Part shown: piece by piece, positions 9,965 to 20,292 of the stretch | Numbering within the stretch: the first letter of the stretch is position 1 | Layout of the letters: the number at the start of each line of letters is the position of its first letter | The notes under the pieces: model-generated | The model's database searches: none | Seen by the model: only the letters and a program-made list of their open reading frames with translations | What the model was told of the DNA's origin: nothing | Program-made: the position numbers and the translations under genes | NCBI GenBank assembly: GCA_021299835.1 | Contig: JAJTER010000024.1 | Coordinates: 1-64,000 of the forward strand | Origin: Saprospiraceae bacterium | Lineage (GTDB): Bacteria; Bacteroidota; Bacteroidia; Chitinophagales; Saprospiraceae | Reading direction: 5' to 3' | Length of the DNA stretch: 64,000 nucleotides

Positions 9965-12352
9965 TTAATTAAGAATTTTTACTAAAATTTCAACTCTTCG
10001 CTCAACAGAAGCTACCAGGCTGAAAACAGAATTCCTCTTATCCATTGGATTATCCGACACCTGCTTTTTCGATTTATTCTCCCCGTAAGCAGAAGTAATA
10101 AACTTCAATTGTCCATTTTTAACAGACTCTGCTAATTTGCCCTGATTACTTTGCAGCAGATAATTTTGTATGGTTTTAATACGTCGATCGCTCAATAATT
10201 TATTAGAGCTAACACTACCCAATGGAGAGGCAAATCCACTTAAGGTAATTTCCAGTTTCTTACCCTCCCCTAACTTAGCGGCTATGGCTTTTGACAAATA
10301 TTCAAGACTTACCGTACCCATTTTCACTTCCCTGTTAAAGAACAAATCATACTGTTCGTTTAAAACAAATTTCTCAGCTTCGGGAAGTACCTTAGTAAAA
10401 TTAGAAATAAAAGATTCCTTCTGATTGAAATAAGTATTTGAAAGTTCGACATAATTCTCCGTACCCTTTATCTTCATTTCCTTCGCCTTTGGTATGTCAT
10501 TATCAAAATATAAGGCAACAGGCGTAGATAAAGGTGGCTTAAGATAGACTTCAATGGTTATTTTTTTTCCTAAACCTTTTACATCACTTAAGGTGAAACT
10601 TATGTCCTTTTCAACTGATTCATAATTTTCTTTGCTTGCAATCAACTTATATTTATGATTCTGAATGACTGAGAAGGTAAAAGAATTGCCCTTCTCATTG
10701 GTTTGTATATTGTCCACTGAATTCTTTGTATCTATCCATTTTAAAAGATTAACCGTTGTACCGTTAAGTGCTTCTTTTGTTCGGTCATCAAAGGTTAAAA
10801 CCTGGAGTTCTATAACGGTAGGATTTAAATAAAGCTCGATAACAACCGTATCCCCTTCAAAAGGAAAACCTGCTATATTTAGTTCTCCCTGATAAGGATC
10901 AAAACCGTCACTTTGGATTCCTACGGCATAATTATCAGAAGAATTCCACGAAAAATATGGCCAGTTGCCATAAGAAACATCTACTTTTTCTACTGTTCCA
11001 GAAGGTAGGTATTGTGTAGAAAGATTAGCGTCTCGTATTAAAGAAGAATCATTTGCATTACGTGCTAAAATTCTCACTTTTCTCATAGGCATATCCCAGG
11101 TAACCCGAACAGTTAACCAACCATTGATTCCTTTTTCACTGAGGGAGAAAAACAAATCATCTGAGGAGGCATTCATCTGTATGCCCATATTCATTGGGTT
11201 GGACCAGTCATTTAAAGTTGGTGAAGAAGCATAAACATCATAACCTCCAAAAGTAAATCTTCCCTGCGTGCTAAAATAAAGCCGTTGGGTTGGCGTATGA
11301 AAGAACGGCGTAACGTCTTCTTCCGACGTATTCAGTGTTGACAAATTTTCCGGAGCATCCACCTCCCCATTTTCTAACACTGCGGCGCGATATAAATCAT
11401 CTTTACCCTTACCACCGGGTCTGTTGGAAGAAAAATATAACCATAATTTTCCATTTATATCTTTTCCCACCGCAGGATGTTGCGTAGAAAATCCACTGGC
11501 ATTAGCGGCTATTTTCAAAGGTTCCCCTACGCCACCATCCTCATTAAATTTTCTAAAATAAATATCGCATCGAACCTCCATTAAATTTACTTTGTCACAC
11601 AAACAATAGTATAAACCAGTATTTTCAGGAAGGAAAGTAACACCAGAAATTAATTTATTAGGTACAGCCAATTGAGGTAACCAATTGGTATCACCCTGAC
11701 TATTCATTAATCTTAGATTGGACACAAAAGCAATACTGTCCTTCTTAGAGGTTACTCTTTCTTTTTCAGAAAATTTGGCATAGATAAGATCATTTTTATA
11801 AGCAACGGCGCCAAATTCCGCTTCCAAACAATCATTAGAGGTTGAAATCTTTTTGGTTTGTTCGGGAACATTTGAATAGTTTGCATATTCCTTCAAAATT
11901 CGGCTGCAACTACTTTCCATCATTAAAGCTTTATTCTTTAAAGGATCTCCCTCTTTAGCTTTTCGGAAATAGGACTGAAGGTTCTTTTGTGCCCCTTTAT
12001 AGTCTGCTAACCTCATGTTAATCCAAGCTGAATAAAAATTATTTTCAGCGGTAACAACCGAATCTGGAAAACGAAGAACCTTGTCGTATATGGATCTGGC
12101 TGTTTGCAGACCCTGCATATTTCGCGCAGATTCGGCCATTTTTACCCATATATCCACCCTGGTAGAATCATAAGTTGTTGCTGCCTGATAAAAATTAAAA
12201 GCTGTTCGATAGTCCTTTTCTACATAGAAGGACTGATCCCCTGCTTTCAACCAGTTTTCTAATTTTTGTCCAAAGGAATTAAATTGAAAAGTGACTATCA
12301 TTAAAAGACTGAATAGCAGCTTATAAAGGGTATAAGTATTAAAATTTCGCAT
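9965..12352 (-). CDS. TPR / PD40-like / OmpA-like C-terminal protein (T9SS-associated type)
   Basis: N-terminal TPR-like region, WLYFSSNRPGGKGKDDLYRA (PD40-like), C-terminal OmpA-like LLSDRRIKTIQNYLLQSNQG...RRVEILVKI. Confidence 0.8.
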   Translation of the reverse strand: MRNFNTYTLYKLLFSLLMIVTFQFNSFGQKLENWLKAGDQSFYVEKDYRTAFNFYQAATTYDSTRVDIWVKMAESARNMQGLQTARSIYDKVLRFPDSVVTAENNFYSAWINMRLADYKGAQKNLQSYFRKAKEGDPLKNKALMMESSCSRILKEYANYSNVPEQTKKISTSNDCLEAEFGAVAYKNDLIYAKFSEKERVTSKKDSIAFVSNLRLMNSQGDTNWLPQLAVPNKLISGVTFLPENTGLYYCLCDKVNLMEVRCDIYFRKFNEDGGVGEPLKIAANASGFSTQHPAVGKDINGKLWLYFSSNRPGGKGKDDLYRAAVLENGEVDAPENLSTLNTSEEDVTPFFHTPTQRLYFSTQGRFTFGGYDVYASSPTLNDWSNPMNMGIQMNASSDDLFFSLSEKGINGWLTVRVTWDMPMRKVRILARNANDSSLIRDANLSTQYLPSGTVEKVDVSYGNWPYFSWNSSDNYAVGIQSDGFDPYQGELNIAGFPFEGDTVVIELYLNPTVIELQVLTFDDRTKEALNGTTVNLLKWIDTKNSVDNIQTNEKGNSFTFSVIQNHKYKLIASKENYESVEKDISFTLSDVKGLGKKITIEVYLKPPLSTPVALYFDNDIPKAKEMKIKGTENYVELSNTYFNQKESFISNFTKVLPEAEKFVLNEQYDLFFNREVKMGTVSLEYLSKAIAAKLGEGKKLEITLSGFASPLGSVSSNKLLSDRRIKTIQNYLLQSNQGKLAESVKNGQLKFITSAYGENKSKKQVSDNPMDKRNSVFSLVASVERRVEILVKILN

Positions 12353-12407
12353 TATTGGTAATTTTTTACATCTGTATTAAACAGATTAGGAAAATAAATT
12401 CTTTACA

Positions 12408-13481
12408 TTAAATCAATGGACAAACCCTTACCGTTTTAAAACGAGGTATTTTCTTGATTACATAATGCACAAAAATTTCAGGATCTGCCTGACCTGTAGG
12501 CAGAACGCCTGTCTTTGATAAATTAATATCATAGCTAAATCCAGCTCTGACATTACGATAAAGCATCTCAATAGACGGTGCAATCCTATTACCTATTTCC
12601 CGTTGTTGATAGTTAACATTTAAGTCAATAGCAAAGGTATTTCCAGGATTCTTATCTAAATAAACGCGAAATCCGGCACTCGCCATCCACTCATTATAAA
12701 CTGCCTGTGCTACATAAATGAGATTTGTGGTAAGATCAATATTATTTGAAACCTGTAAAACACCCATTACATAAGGATTTAATCGCATGGGGATTTTTGA
12801 CACAGCGTTAGGAAAGAAACTGGTATTTGGCGAAAACAAATGATGAACGCCCACGCCAATATCTACTTTGCTCCTTTTATTCAAAAGATCAACTAATTGT
12901 CCTTTTTGATCTGCCTGGATTCTAATATTTGCCCCCATTCCGGCATCAAAAAATATTTTCGATAAATCCCAAAGTCCTTCTCCATTTGGAGCAGAAGCAT
13001 TTACACCATTGATTGATGGGTCATATTGACGGTCAAATAACAATGCACCTGGGTCAAAACCTCTTTGATTTCCGCTAAGGTTAAGTCCAATGGTACCAAA
13101 AACCTTCGGGCTGAATTTTTTTGTATATCCTCCACCTACAAATATTCCTGTTTGTTGTAAACGTGAATCTCCGGCCAAATCATAAGTTAACCCCCCATTT
13201 AAAGACCAGAATTTATCATCCTCCAAATAAGAAGGTAACTTAGTATCAAAGGAAAGTGTAACCGTTTTGTAATCAACGGGAATTTCTCTCCATTGATTTC
13301 TGGCATGAAACATCAATCTGGTATCACCATTGAACACGCCTGATAAACCAGGTGAAACTTGCAATGGGTTTCTAAAAAACTGAGTGAAATGAATATCCTG
13401 AGCAATTACCTTTGCAGATAAAAACATCAAAACCCAAAACAAGGAAAATAATTTTGAATTCTTTTTGTAAATTTTCATCAT
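12408..13481 (-). CDS. PorP/SprF family type IX secretion system membrane protein
   Basis: QDIHFTQFFRNPLQVSPGLSGVFNGDTRLMFHARNQWREIPVDYKTVTLSFDTKL typical PorP/SprF start. Confidence 0.92.
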   Translation of the reverse strand: MMKIYKKNSKLFSLFWVLMFLSAKVIAQDIHFTQFFRNPLQVSPGLSGVFNGDTRLMFHARNQWREIPVDYKTVTLSFDTKLPSYLEDDKFWSLNGGLTYDLAGDSRLQQTGIFVGGGYTKKFSPKVFGTIGLNLSGNQRGFDPGALLFDRQYDPSINGVNASAPNGEGLWDLSKIFFDAGMGANIRIQADQKGQLVDLLNKRSKVDIGVGVHHLFSPNTSFFPNAVSKIPMRLNPYVMGVLQVSNNIDLTTNLIYVAQAVYNEWMASAGFRVYLDKNPGNTFAIDLNVNYQQREIGNRIAPSIEMLYRNVRAGFSYDINLSKTGVLPTGQADPEIFVHYVIKKIPRFKTVRVCPLI

Positions 13482-13640
13482 GAAGTAAGTATTAGTATGT
13501 TATAGCAAATAAAGCAGGGGTAAATTACAAATTTTAAATCTAATTTAAAAATAAAACAAACAACTCTGAACATATATAAATAAATAACTATATTTAACGT
13601 TAACATAATACCGTTATTAAATTTTTGTAGCCAAGGAAAT

Positions 13641-14678
13641 ATGAAACATATATTTATTAACCTATTCTTTATCAGCGCATTATTATTCGTTATGCAGGGA
13701 AATGCGAAGACTATATTTGTAAAAACGGATGGGAAAGGGAATGGGGAAAGCTGGGAAAATGCCTTATCAAACCTTCAACTTGCCATTGGTATTGCAACGG
13801 AATCAGACCAAATTTGGGTAAAAACAGGTGTTTATTATCCAACACGGACTAATAACAGGCAAATTCCATTTTTTATTGATAAACCAGTACAAATTTTTGG
13901 AGGTTTTTCAGGCAGTGAAAAGACATTGAAAGAAAGGGATTTTGAACAATTTCAAACCATAATCTCTGGTGAAATAGGCGACAAAACTTCACTGCTAGAC
14001 AACTCACACAATATTATTTTAATTGATATTGAAAAAGGTGAAATTGTTTTAGATGGTATTACAATACAGCGTGGAACGGCAAATGTTTCATCCAATGCTT
14101 CTGATAGAAAAGCATCGGGAGCGGGAATATTTTATACGAGCAGTGGTAATAAAAGTAGTCTCTGGGTGTCTAATTGTTTGTTTATTGACAATCAAGCGCT
14201 TTACGGTGGGGCTATATCTACCTTTATACTTGAGGGTGGGGACGCAAATATTCACATAGAAAACTGTGTTTTTCAAAATAATACTGCCGAAATTGAAGGT
14301 GGAGCTATTTACCATAATGCATCAAAAGGTAGTAGGGATGTATTGGAAATTCAACACACCACCTTTACTCAAAATATCGCGACCTTTGGTGGAGCTATTT
14401 ACCACAAAGCAGATAAAGGATCAATCTCCTCGCCACGTGTAAGTTTTTCAGATTTTGCTGCTAATATTGCCTACGTTAGAGGTTCCTGCATTTATAATCA
14501 ATTAGACGATGAAGAAACAGGAAGTCCGTTATTTATAGATTGTAGCTTTTTCGAAAACAAGGAAACGGTTGGTAATGCCATGGGAGATTCCAATAATATT
14601 CAAAAAAGCCAGAATAACGCTGACCGCATGATCATCAGACCGACGTTACGTGCCAATTCAAAAAGGAAGATTCCCTAA
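13641..14678 (+). CDS. Secreted right-handed beta-helix repeat protein
   Basis: Signal peptide; KTIFVKTDGKGNGESWENALSNLQLAIGIATESDQIWVKTGVYYPT; repeated NCxFxNNxAxxxGGAIY units. Confidence 0.8.
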   Translation: MKHIFINLFFISALLFVMQGNAKTIFVKTDGKGNGESWENALSNLQLAIGIATESDQIWVKTGVYYPTRTNNRQIPFFIDKPVQIFGGFSGSEKTLKERDFEQFQTIISGEIGDKTSLLDNSHNIILIDIEKGEIVLDGITIQRGTANVSSNASDRKASGAGIFYTSSGNKSSLWVSNCLFIDNQALYGGAISTFILEGGDANIHIENCVFQNNTAEIEGGAIYHNASKGSRDVLEIQHTTFTQNIATFGGAIYHKADKGSISSPRVSFSDFAANIAYVRGSCIYNQLDDEETGSPLFIDCSFFENKETVGNAMGDSNNIQKSQNNADRMIIRPTLRANSKRKIP

Positions 14679-15614
14679 ATCGACATTCCCGCCAGTAAGT
14701 ATAACGCCTACCTGTTTTCCTTTAAAGGTTTCCTTATTGGCTAACATAGCGGCCAATGGTACGGCGCAGGAAGGTTCAATGATAATTTTCATTCTCTCCC
14801 ATATTATTCTCATGGCCTGAACAATTTCATCTTCCTCAGCGGTAAAAATATCGGTAACATGTCTTTTAATAATATCCAGCGTTAGCGGTCCCAGCGTTGT
14901 CCTAAGACCATCTGCAATGGTATCAGTCCTCTCATTTTGTTCAATATGACCACTTCTGAGTGACCTGAGGGCATCATCAACCTTTTTGGGTTCAGCCCCT
15001 AATATCATTATCTCAGGATTAACATAATGTGCGGCCAAAGAGGTTCCACTTAACAAACCGCCACCGCCAACGGGAGCTACCACAATATCTAACTGCGGAT
15101 AATCTTCCAATAACTCTAAGGTAGCGGTTGCCTGCCCGGCAATTACATCATAATTATCATAAGGGTGAATAAAATGAGCCCCCGTTTTTCTAACTACTTC
15201 CGCCAAAGTACTTTCCCTCGCCATTTGATTTGGTTCACAGAAAATGATTTCTGCACCATAAGCGCGCGTTCCCTCCACTTTTATTTTAGGTGCATTATTA
15301 GGCATAACGATATAGGCGGGAATACCTAAAAATTGAGCAGCTTTAGCTACCGCTTGAGCATGATTTCCAGATGAATGCGTAGCTATTCCCAGCTTTTTAA
15401 CCTCCCCTTGTAATCGCAAAGATGCGCTCGCTGCACCTCTCATTTTAAATGCACCTATTTTCTGAAAATTTTCACATTTAAAGTAAATAGAACCGCCAAC
15501 CAAACTATTTATAAATTGATTAGTTAATACCGGGGTCTTATGAATCATTGATTTAATCGCGTCCTGGGTCAGCCTTAAATCAGGTAAGGTGGGAACACTT
15601 GAAAGTGATTTCAT
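14658..15614 (-). CDS. PLP-dependent threonine/serine dehydratase (or serine racemase-like)
   Basis: IYFKCENFQKIGAFKMRGAASA PLP-lysine motif; SSGNHAQAVAKAA; VVAPVGGGGLLSG. Confidence 0.9.
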   Translation of the reverse strand: MKSLSSVPTLPDLRLTQDAIKSMIHKTPVLTNQFINSLVGGSIYFKCENFQKIGAFKMRGAASASLRLQGEVKKLGIATHSSGNHAQAVAKAAQFLGIPAYIVMPNNAPKIKVEGTRAYGAEIIFCEPNQMARESTLAEVVRKTGAHFIHPYDNYDVIAGQATATLELLEDYPQLDIVVAPVGGGGLLSGTSLAAHYVNPEIMILGAEPKKVDDALRSLRSGHIEQNERTDTIADGLRTTLGPLTLDIIKRHVTDIFTAEEDEIVQAMRIIWERMKIIIEPSCAVPLAAMLANKETFKGKQVGVILTGGNVDLGNLPF

Positions 15615-15623
15615 TTCTTATTT

Positions 15624-16958
15624 TTAAAAGTTATCTCTCAGAAAGGTTAAAACCTTATTCATCTCATTTTTCACCACGCCACTACCTTCCACAAAATGAT
15701 TATTCATAAAACTGAATATCAATGTTTTACCCTTTTTTGTTACCACATATCCACTGAGGCAATGGTTATTAGACAGTGATCCAGTTTTAGCAAAAACAAA
15801 AGGCTTTCCCTGACCTTTGTAAGAACCTGATATGGTACCCGAAACACCCCCAGCTGGTAGCAGGCTAAAAAGTCTTTCTTGTGGCATCATCGCATGTAAT
15901 TTTTTTAAAATAAAAACCATGTCCATAGGCGAAAAAAGATTGTACCTTGAAAGACCTGAGCCGTCAGCCCAAACTGGTTTTTGTGGCCAATCAGAAATTA
16001 AAGAATCTCTTGCATACCTAATAAATTTTTCTGGATCGAGATAACCAAACTGTTTATCTGAACATAAAATCAACAATTGTTCTCCTATAAAATTATCACT
16101 TTCCTGCAGAAAAAAACGATAAAGTGAATCTGGAATGGAGACTTTATAATCTATAAAGGATAGGTTATCCTCAGCATTAAGTTTTAATTGAGATACAGGT
16201 TGCTGAATATCCTGTCTAAAAACGCCTAACACCGTTTCTATATCGGTACGAAATGGAACAAACAAATTAAAACTGGTATCAAAAGCTACTTTATTGGCAT
16301 AAAATTTATTTTCAAATTCATCTCTGTATATTTTGGGTTTTTTTCCCTTATCTGATTCATCGAAAGTTAAATGATCCAACCAAAAACCGGGTGTGGTCAA
16401 CCACTTCCCCAGGCTATCTTTTTTAAATTGCACATAATTACCATGTATTGGAATGGGGCTTCTTTCCACCTGGTAATAATAAGGATAATCTGCCCACGAC
16501 CATCCTGAACCAAAACGATTCCCTTTCCAGTTATCAAAAGAAAGCTTTATTGGCAAATTTGATTTTTTCCAAGGCTCCGGTTGTTCCACTGACAAAAAAG
16601 ACGGGTGCCTCCACATTGGATTACCAGTCCCCTGAATTACGAGCTGTCCATCTTTTTCAGCTACCCGCCAAACATTCAAACTATCACCTAATACCTTTAA
16701 TGCAGCATAAAAGGTAACTAATTTAACATTAGAAGCGGGTGTAAAATGTTTGTCTGCCTCTCTTTTTAATAGAATTTCCCCTGATGCTGCATCTTCAATC
16801 ATTAATCCACTGAAATGCTGATTAAATACAATAGAGTTATCAACCAGATGAACTAATTCCTTTACCTGCTTTTTATGTGCTTTTTGACCTGAAACGGAAC
16901 TAAAACATAAAAAAGAAATAAATACAATCCCTAAAAAAGAAATATAGCTTTTTGTCAT
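15624..16958 (-). CDS. dacB: D-alanyl-D-alanine carboxypeptidase/endopeptidase (PBP4 family)
   Basis: Signal peptide; FTPASNVKLVTFYAAL (SxxK), SDN, KTGSLSNNHCLSGYV (KTG). Confidence 0.85.
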   Translation of the reverse strand: MTKSYISFLGIVFISFLCFSSVSGQKAHKKQVKELVHLVDNSIVFNQHFSGLMIEDAASGEILLKREADKHFTPASNVKLVTFYAALKVLGDSLNVWRVAEKDGQLVIQGTGNPMWRHPSFLSVEQPEPWKKSNLPIKLSFDNWKGNRFGSGWSWADYPYYYQVERSPIPIHGNYVQFKKDSLGKWLTTPGFWLDHLTFDESDKGKKPKIYRDEFENKFYANKVAFDTSFNLFVPFRTDIETVLGVFRQDIQQPVSQLKLNAEDNLSFIDYKVSIPDSLYRFFLQESDNFIGEQLLILCSDKQFGYLDPEKFIRYARDSLISDWPQKPVWADGSGLSRYNLFSPMDMVFILKKLHAMMPQERLFSLLPAGGVSGTISGSYKGQGKPFVFAKTGSLSNNHCLSGYVVTKKGKTLIFSFMNNHFVEGSGVVKNEMNKVLTFLRDNF

Positions 16959-17053
16959 TATGATTTATTTTTTCTAAAAAAATTGATTTGAAAGGGTTAC
17001 AAATCTTTACTAATTCGTACTTTTCAGCTAAGTTAAAAAAAATACCCTTGAAA

Positions 17054-18895
17054 ATGTCATTCCTCAAATACACCACCTTCATTTTTCTGTCATTGATCGT
17101 TTCAAACGCTGTGTTTGGTCAGATAAATAACAACGATTCTTATCAGGTCGCCCTACAACAAATAAGATTGACCTCTAATGCAAAATCAATTATTCCATTT
17201 AAAAAACTGGAGGAATTATCTATTACACACCTGGTATTTGGCACGCCTCAGGTTCAAACCAATGTTTTTAGTAATCAATTAGATAAATATGCCTCTGTTA
17301 GTCATTATCAACTTCCACTTCAAGATGATCTTAAAAATCTTGACATCTGGTTAAAAGCGAGAAAATCGGCTGGTGATAAAGCCTTTATTATCGAAATCTG
17401 GACTAATGAAGATTTTAAATCAGATAAATTAATACAAATAAAAACATTATTTGAGGGTATGTCTGTAATTCTTGTAAACTTCGATACAAAATATTTTAAC
17501 CGTAAGGATGATTCTACAAATGCTATAAAATTTGACATTCAAACCCTTTCCGGTTACTGGCATCAATCTTTAGCGGCACAACTTATATTTGGAGGCGTAT
17601 CCATTGAGGACGGTAAGGAAGCGAAGGGCGTCCGACTTGGATATTCACCCATAGCCAGCGTTGGCATGAAAGCAAATATTCTCCATGATAGCATAAAATA
17701 TATCATTGAACAAGGGATTGCAGCCAGGGCATTTCCTGGTGCTCAGGTGCTCGTGGCAAGAAAGGGTAAAATTGTATATCATGAGGCTTTTGGCAAACAC
17801 ACTTATGAAGGAGAACAAAAACTATCTCCAGATGATATTTACGATATGGCCTCTGTTACTAAAGTTAGCAGTGGCCTTGCTGCGTTAATGAAGTGGTATG
17901 GCGAAGATAAATTAAACTTAGATGCCCCATTAAGCACCTATTTACCTGAAGCAAAAGGAACGAACAAAGCAGATCTAAAGATGAGGGATATACTTACTCA
18001 TCAAGCCAGATTAAGGGCATGGATTCCCTTTTGGAAAGGCACTTTGGTGGGAAATAGTAGAAATCCATGGCAAAAAAACTGGAACAATAATCGAAATAAT
18101 GATTACAGATTCAAGGCAAAAACATTTAGATTACAAGCAACAAAAAATTATTCTATTGAAGTTCCGGGTGGCTTATGGTTACATAAAAATTATCCAGATA
18201 AAATGGCCTCGTATATTTTCAAGTCCCCCCTAAATGCTAAACCTGGTTATGTTTATTCCGATTTCTTTTTTATACTCATGCCCAGATTGGTCAAGGCGCA
18301 GACGGGACAAGAATTTGAAAGCTATATTAAAACCCAATTTTACAAACCATTGGGTGCTAATACCTTAACTTGGAACCCATTGCGATTTTTCGATACCACT
18401 CGAATAGTACCTACTGAAAGAGACACTTTTTTTAGAATGACCCTTTTGCAGGGAAATGTGCACGACGAAGGTGCCGGCATGTTAAATGGTATTTCGGGTC
18501 ATGCAGGTTTATTTGGCTCCGCCAATGACTTAGCTAAATTAATGCAGTTATACCTTAATAAAGGTATTTATGGTGGGGAAAGACTTATCGCAGAAAAGGC
18601 TTTTGATGAGTTTACCCGCTGTCAATTCTGTCCTGATAATTATCGGGGTGTAGGTTTTGACAAACCATTGGTTCAATATATTCCTGGTAAAAGTTCCATA
18701 GCAAAAGATGCTTCTCCTGAAAGCTACGGTCACAGCGGATATACAGGTACCTTTGTTTGGATAGATCCTAAGGAAGAGCTCATTTACATTTTCTTATCCA
18801 ATCGAGTGTATCCTACCAGAGAAAGCAGGGCTATTTACGATTTGAATATCAGACCGCGCATCCAACAATCTATTTATGACGCATTGAAAAATTAA
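17054..18895 (+). CDS. Serine hydrolase (class C beta-lactamase-like) preceded by a GH3 C-terminal-like domain
   Basis: Track ORF starts at TTG 16988; ATG at 17054 gives signal peptide MSFLKYTTFIFLSLIVSNAVFG. MASVTKVSSGLAALM (SxxK), KPGYVYSD (YxD-like), GHSGYTG; upstream LTSNAKSIIPFKKLEEL...SLAAQLIFGG...RLGY resembles GH3-beta-lactamase fusions. Confidence 0.8.
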   Translation: MSFLKYTTFIFLSLIVSNAVFGQINNNDSYQVALQQIRLTSNAKSIIPFKKLEELSITHLVFGTPQVQTNVFSNQLDKYASVSHYQLPLQDDLKNLDIWLKARKSAGDKAFIIEIWTNEDFKSDKLIQIKTLFEGMSVILVNFDTKYFNRKDDSTNAIKFDIQTLSGYWHQSLAAQLIFGGVSIEDGKEAKGVRLGYSPIASVGMKANILHDSIKYIIEQGIAARAFPGAQVLVARKGKIVYHEAFGKHTYEGEQKLSPDDIYDMASVTKVSSGLAALMKWYGEDKLNLDAPLSTYLPEAKGTNKADLKMRDILTHQARLRAWIPFWKGTLVGNSRNPWQKNWNNNRNNDYRFKAKTFRLQATKNYSIEVPGGLWLHKNYPDKMASYIFKSPLNAKPGYVYSDFFFILMPRLVKAQTGQEFESYIKTQFYKPLGANTLTWNPLRFFDTTRIVPTERDTFFRMTLLQGNVHDEGAGMLNGISGHAGLFGSANDLAKLMQLYLNKGIYGGERLIAEKAFDEFTRCQFCPDNYRGVGFDKPLVQYIPGKSSIAKDASPESYGHSGYTGTFVWIDPKEELIYIFLSNRVYPTRESRAIYDLNIRPRIQQSIYDALKN

Positions 18896-18897
18896 GA

Positions 18898-20292
18898 TCA
18901 ATTTTTGATGGGCTGAAAAAGATTTATTCTTACCCCCGATTGAAAAGATACGGTCGAAATGCGGTCATTATATGGGCCTATACCTTTACTTACATGTCCC
19001 ACAAAAGATTGATAACTCGATTGTGCAAAAATACTCGTCCTTGGTGAAATCATCTTTTCAGCGCCAACACCCATATCCATAGATAAATAAACATTATCAA
19101 TAAGCGTTCCTCCCTGCATTAATCCCTCTTCAAGATTTTGATAAACACTGTTGGTTTTACCCGTTAAAGCAACGGAGGAAGGAAAAAATCCAGGATGGAC
19201 AATGAAGTAATTTGCAGAAAGAGTAACTTGAGCCGTAGCACCCATTGTGGCATAAATACGCCAATTTTCTTTATGAACAATATTGAAGCGGGTAAATACA
19301 GGAATTTGTAAAAGATTTAGCTGAATTTTCTTTAATTGCTCCGTAGTATAACCATCTCTTAGACTACCTTGTATAAAGGTAACCGCCGGCGCATTATACT
19401 CTTTATGGGCATAAATAAATCCAAAGCCAGTCTCTAAGCGTTTAGCGCCCTCACTTAGCAAGAAACCAAAATGAAAACCTGATGAATTTCTGATGGTTTC
19501 AGGTACTTTATATCTTGGGTAGGCCGGGGTAAAAACATTATCACCGTCTAATCCTGTTAATAAAGTTAAATGCCATTTTCCAAAATCAAGTATATTGTTA
19601 ACATATATTTTTCTAGTTCCAATGGGAATATGTCTTGATGCTAAGGTAGGAATTTGACTTACTTCCTTGAAAGATTTTGAGTAAACGGGCACAGGTTCCA
19701 ATGTAAGAACTTTAGTAGCAGAGGAGCCCGGGATAGGTTCAATTTCTAACAGAACTTTTTTGGGTTGTAGTTTATATACCTCTTCATCAGATTGATTATC
19801 TGATAACTTAGATAATATTCTAACTGGCTGAACATTCTGGCTTTTGTTTTGAATGTTGTTTTCTTCTAAGTCAATTTCAGTTGAGGCAGTAGCATTTTTA
19901 TCACCCGATACATTATTATTATTTTCAACATTGACCAGTTGGGATGTAGGTACCTGATGAATGACACCTACCTGCAAACAAGTAAAGAATAACAAAACAG
20001 ACATGGCAACCTCCATAGCTTTAAACCATATAATCTTATTTTCATTACTTTTGATATGAGAATAATAGGAATGAAAATGAGCCCAGGCGTGACCTTCATT
20101 TGTAGGAAAAATGAATTGATTTAATTTTTGATGAATGTTTTGATCAAACTTTTTATCCAAATCGATTTGATCATCCAATAAGGCATCATTCCATTTTTCA
20201 GAAAAATTTTTCCATGCATCTTTAGGAACCTGAGTTTCCAGAGATTCCAGTTTATCCTTCAAAAATTGGTCCATTTTTTCCTCTTCCATCAT
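18898..20292 (-). CDS. TM-anchored protein with N-terminal cytosolic (anti-sigma-like) segment and C-terminal beta-barrel-like domain
   Basis: One hydrophobic segment (AMEVAMSVLLFFTCLQVGVI) after ~90 polar residues; C-terminal barrel-like strands ending in aromatic/alternating pattern; start overlaps sigma gene stop. Confidence 0.6.
   Translation of the reverse strand: MMEEEKMDQFLKDKLESLETQVPKDAWKNFSEKWNDALLDDQIDLDKKFDQNIHQKLNQFIFPTNEGHAWAHFHSYYSHIKSNENKIIWFKAMEVAMSVLLFFTCLQVGVIHQVPTSQLVNVENNNNVSGDKNATASTEIDLEENNIQNKSQNVQPVRILSKLSDNQSDEEVYKLQPKKVLLEIEPIPGSSATKVLTLEPVPVYSKSFKEVSQIPTLASRHIPIGTRKIYVNNILDFGKWHLTLLTGLDGDNVFTPAYPRYKVPETIRNSSGFHFGFLLSEGAKRLETGFGFIYAHKEYNAPAVTFIQGSLRDGYTTEQLKKIQLNLLQIPVFTRFNIVHKENWRIYATMGATAQVTLSANYFIVHPGFFPSSVALTGKTNSVYQNLEEGLMQGGTLIDNVYLSMDMGVGAEKMISPRTSIFAQSSYQSFVGHVSKGIGPYNDRISTVSFQSGVRINLFQPIKN

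Noticed and set aside
12480-12515. ctgcctgacctgtaggcag inverted repeat
   Set aside because: Lies inside the PorP/SprF coding sequence and is explained by codons; no T-run.
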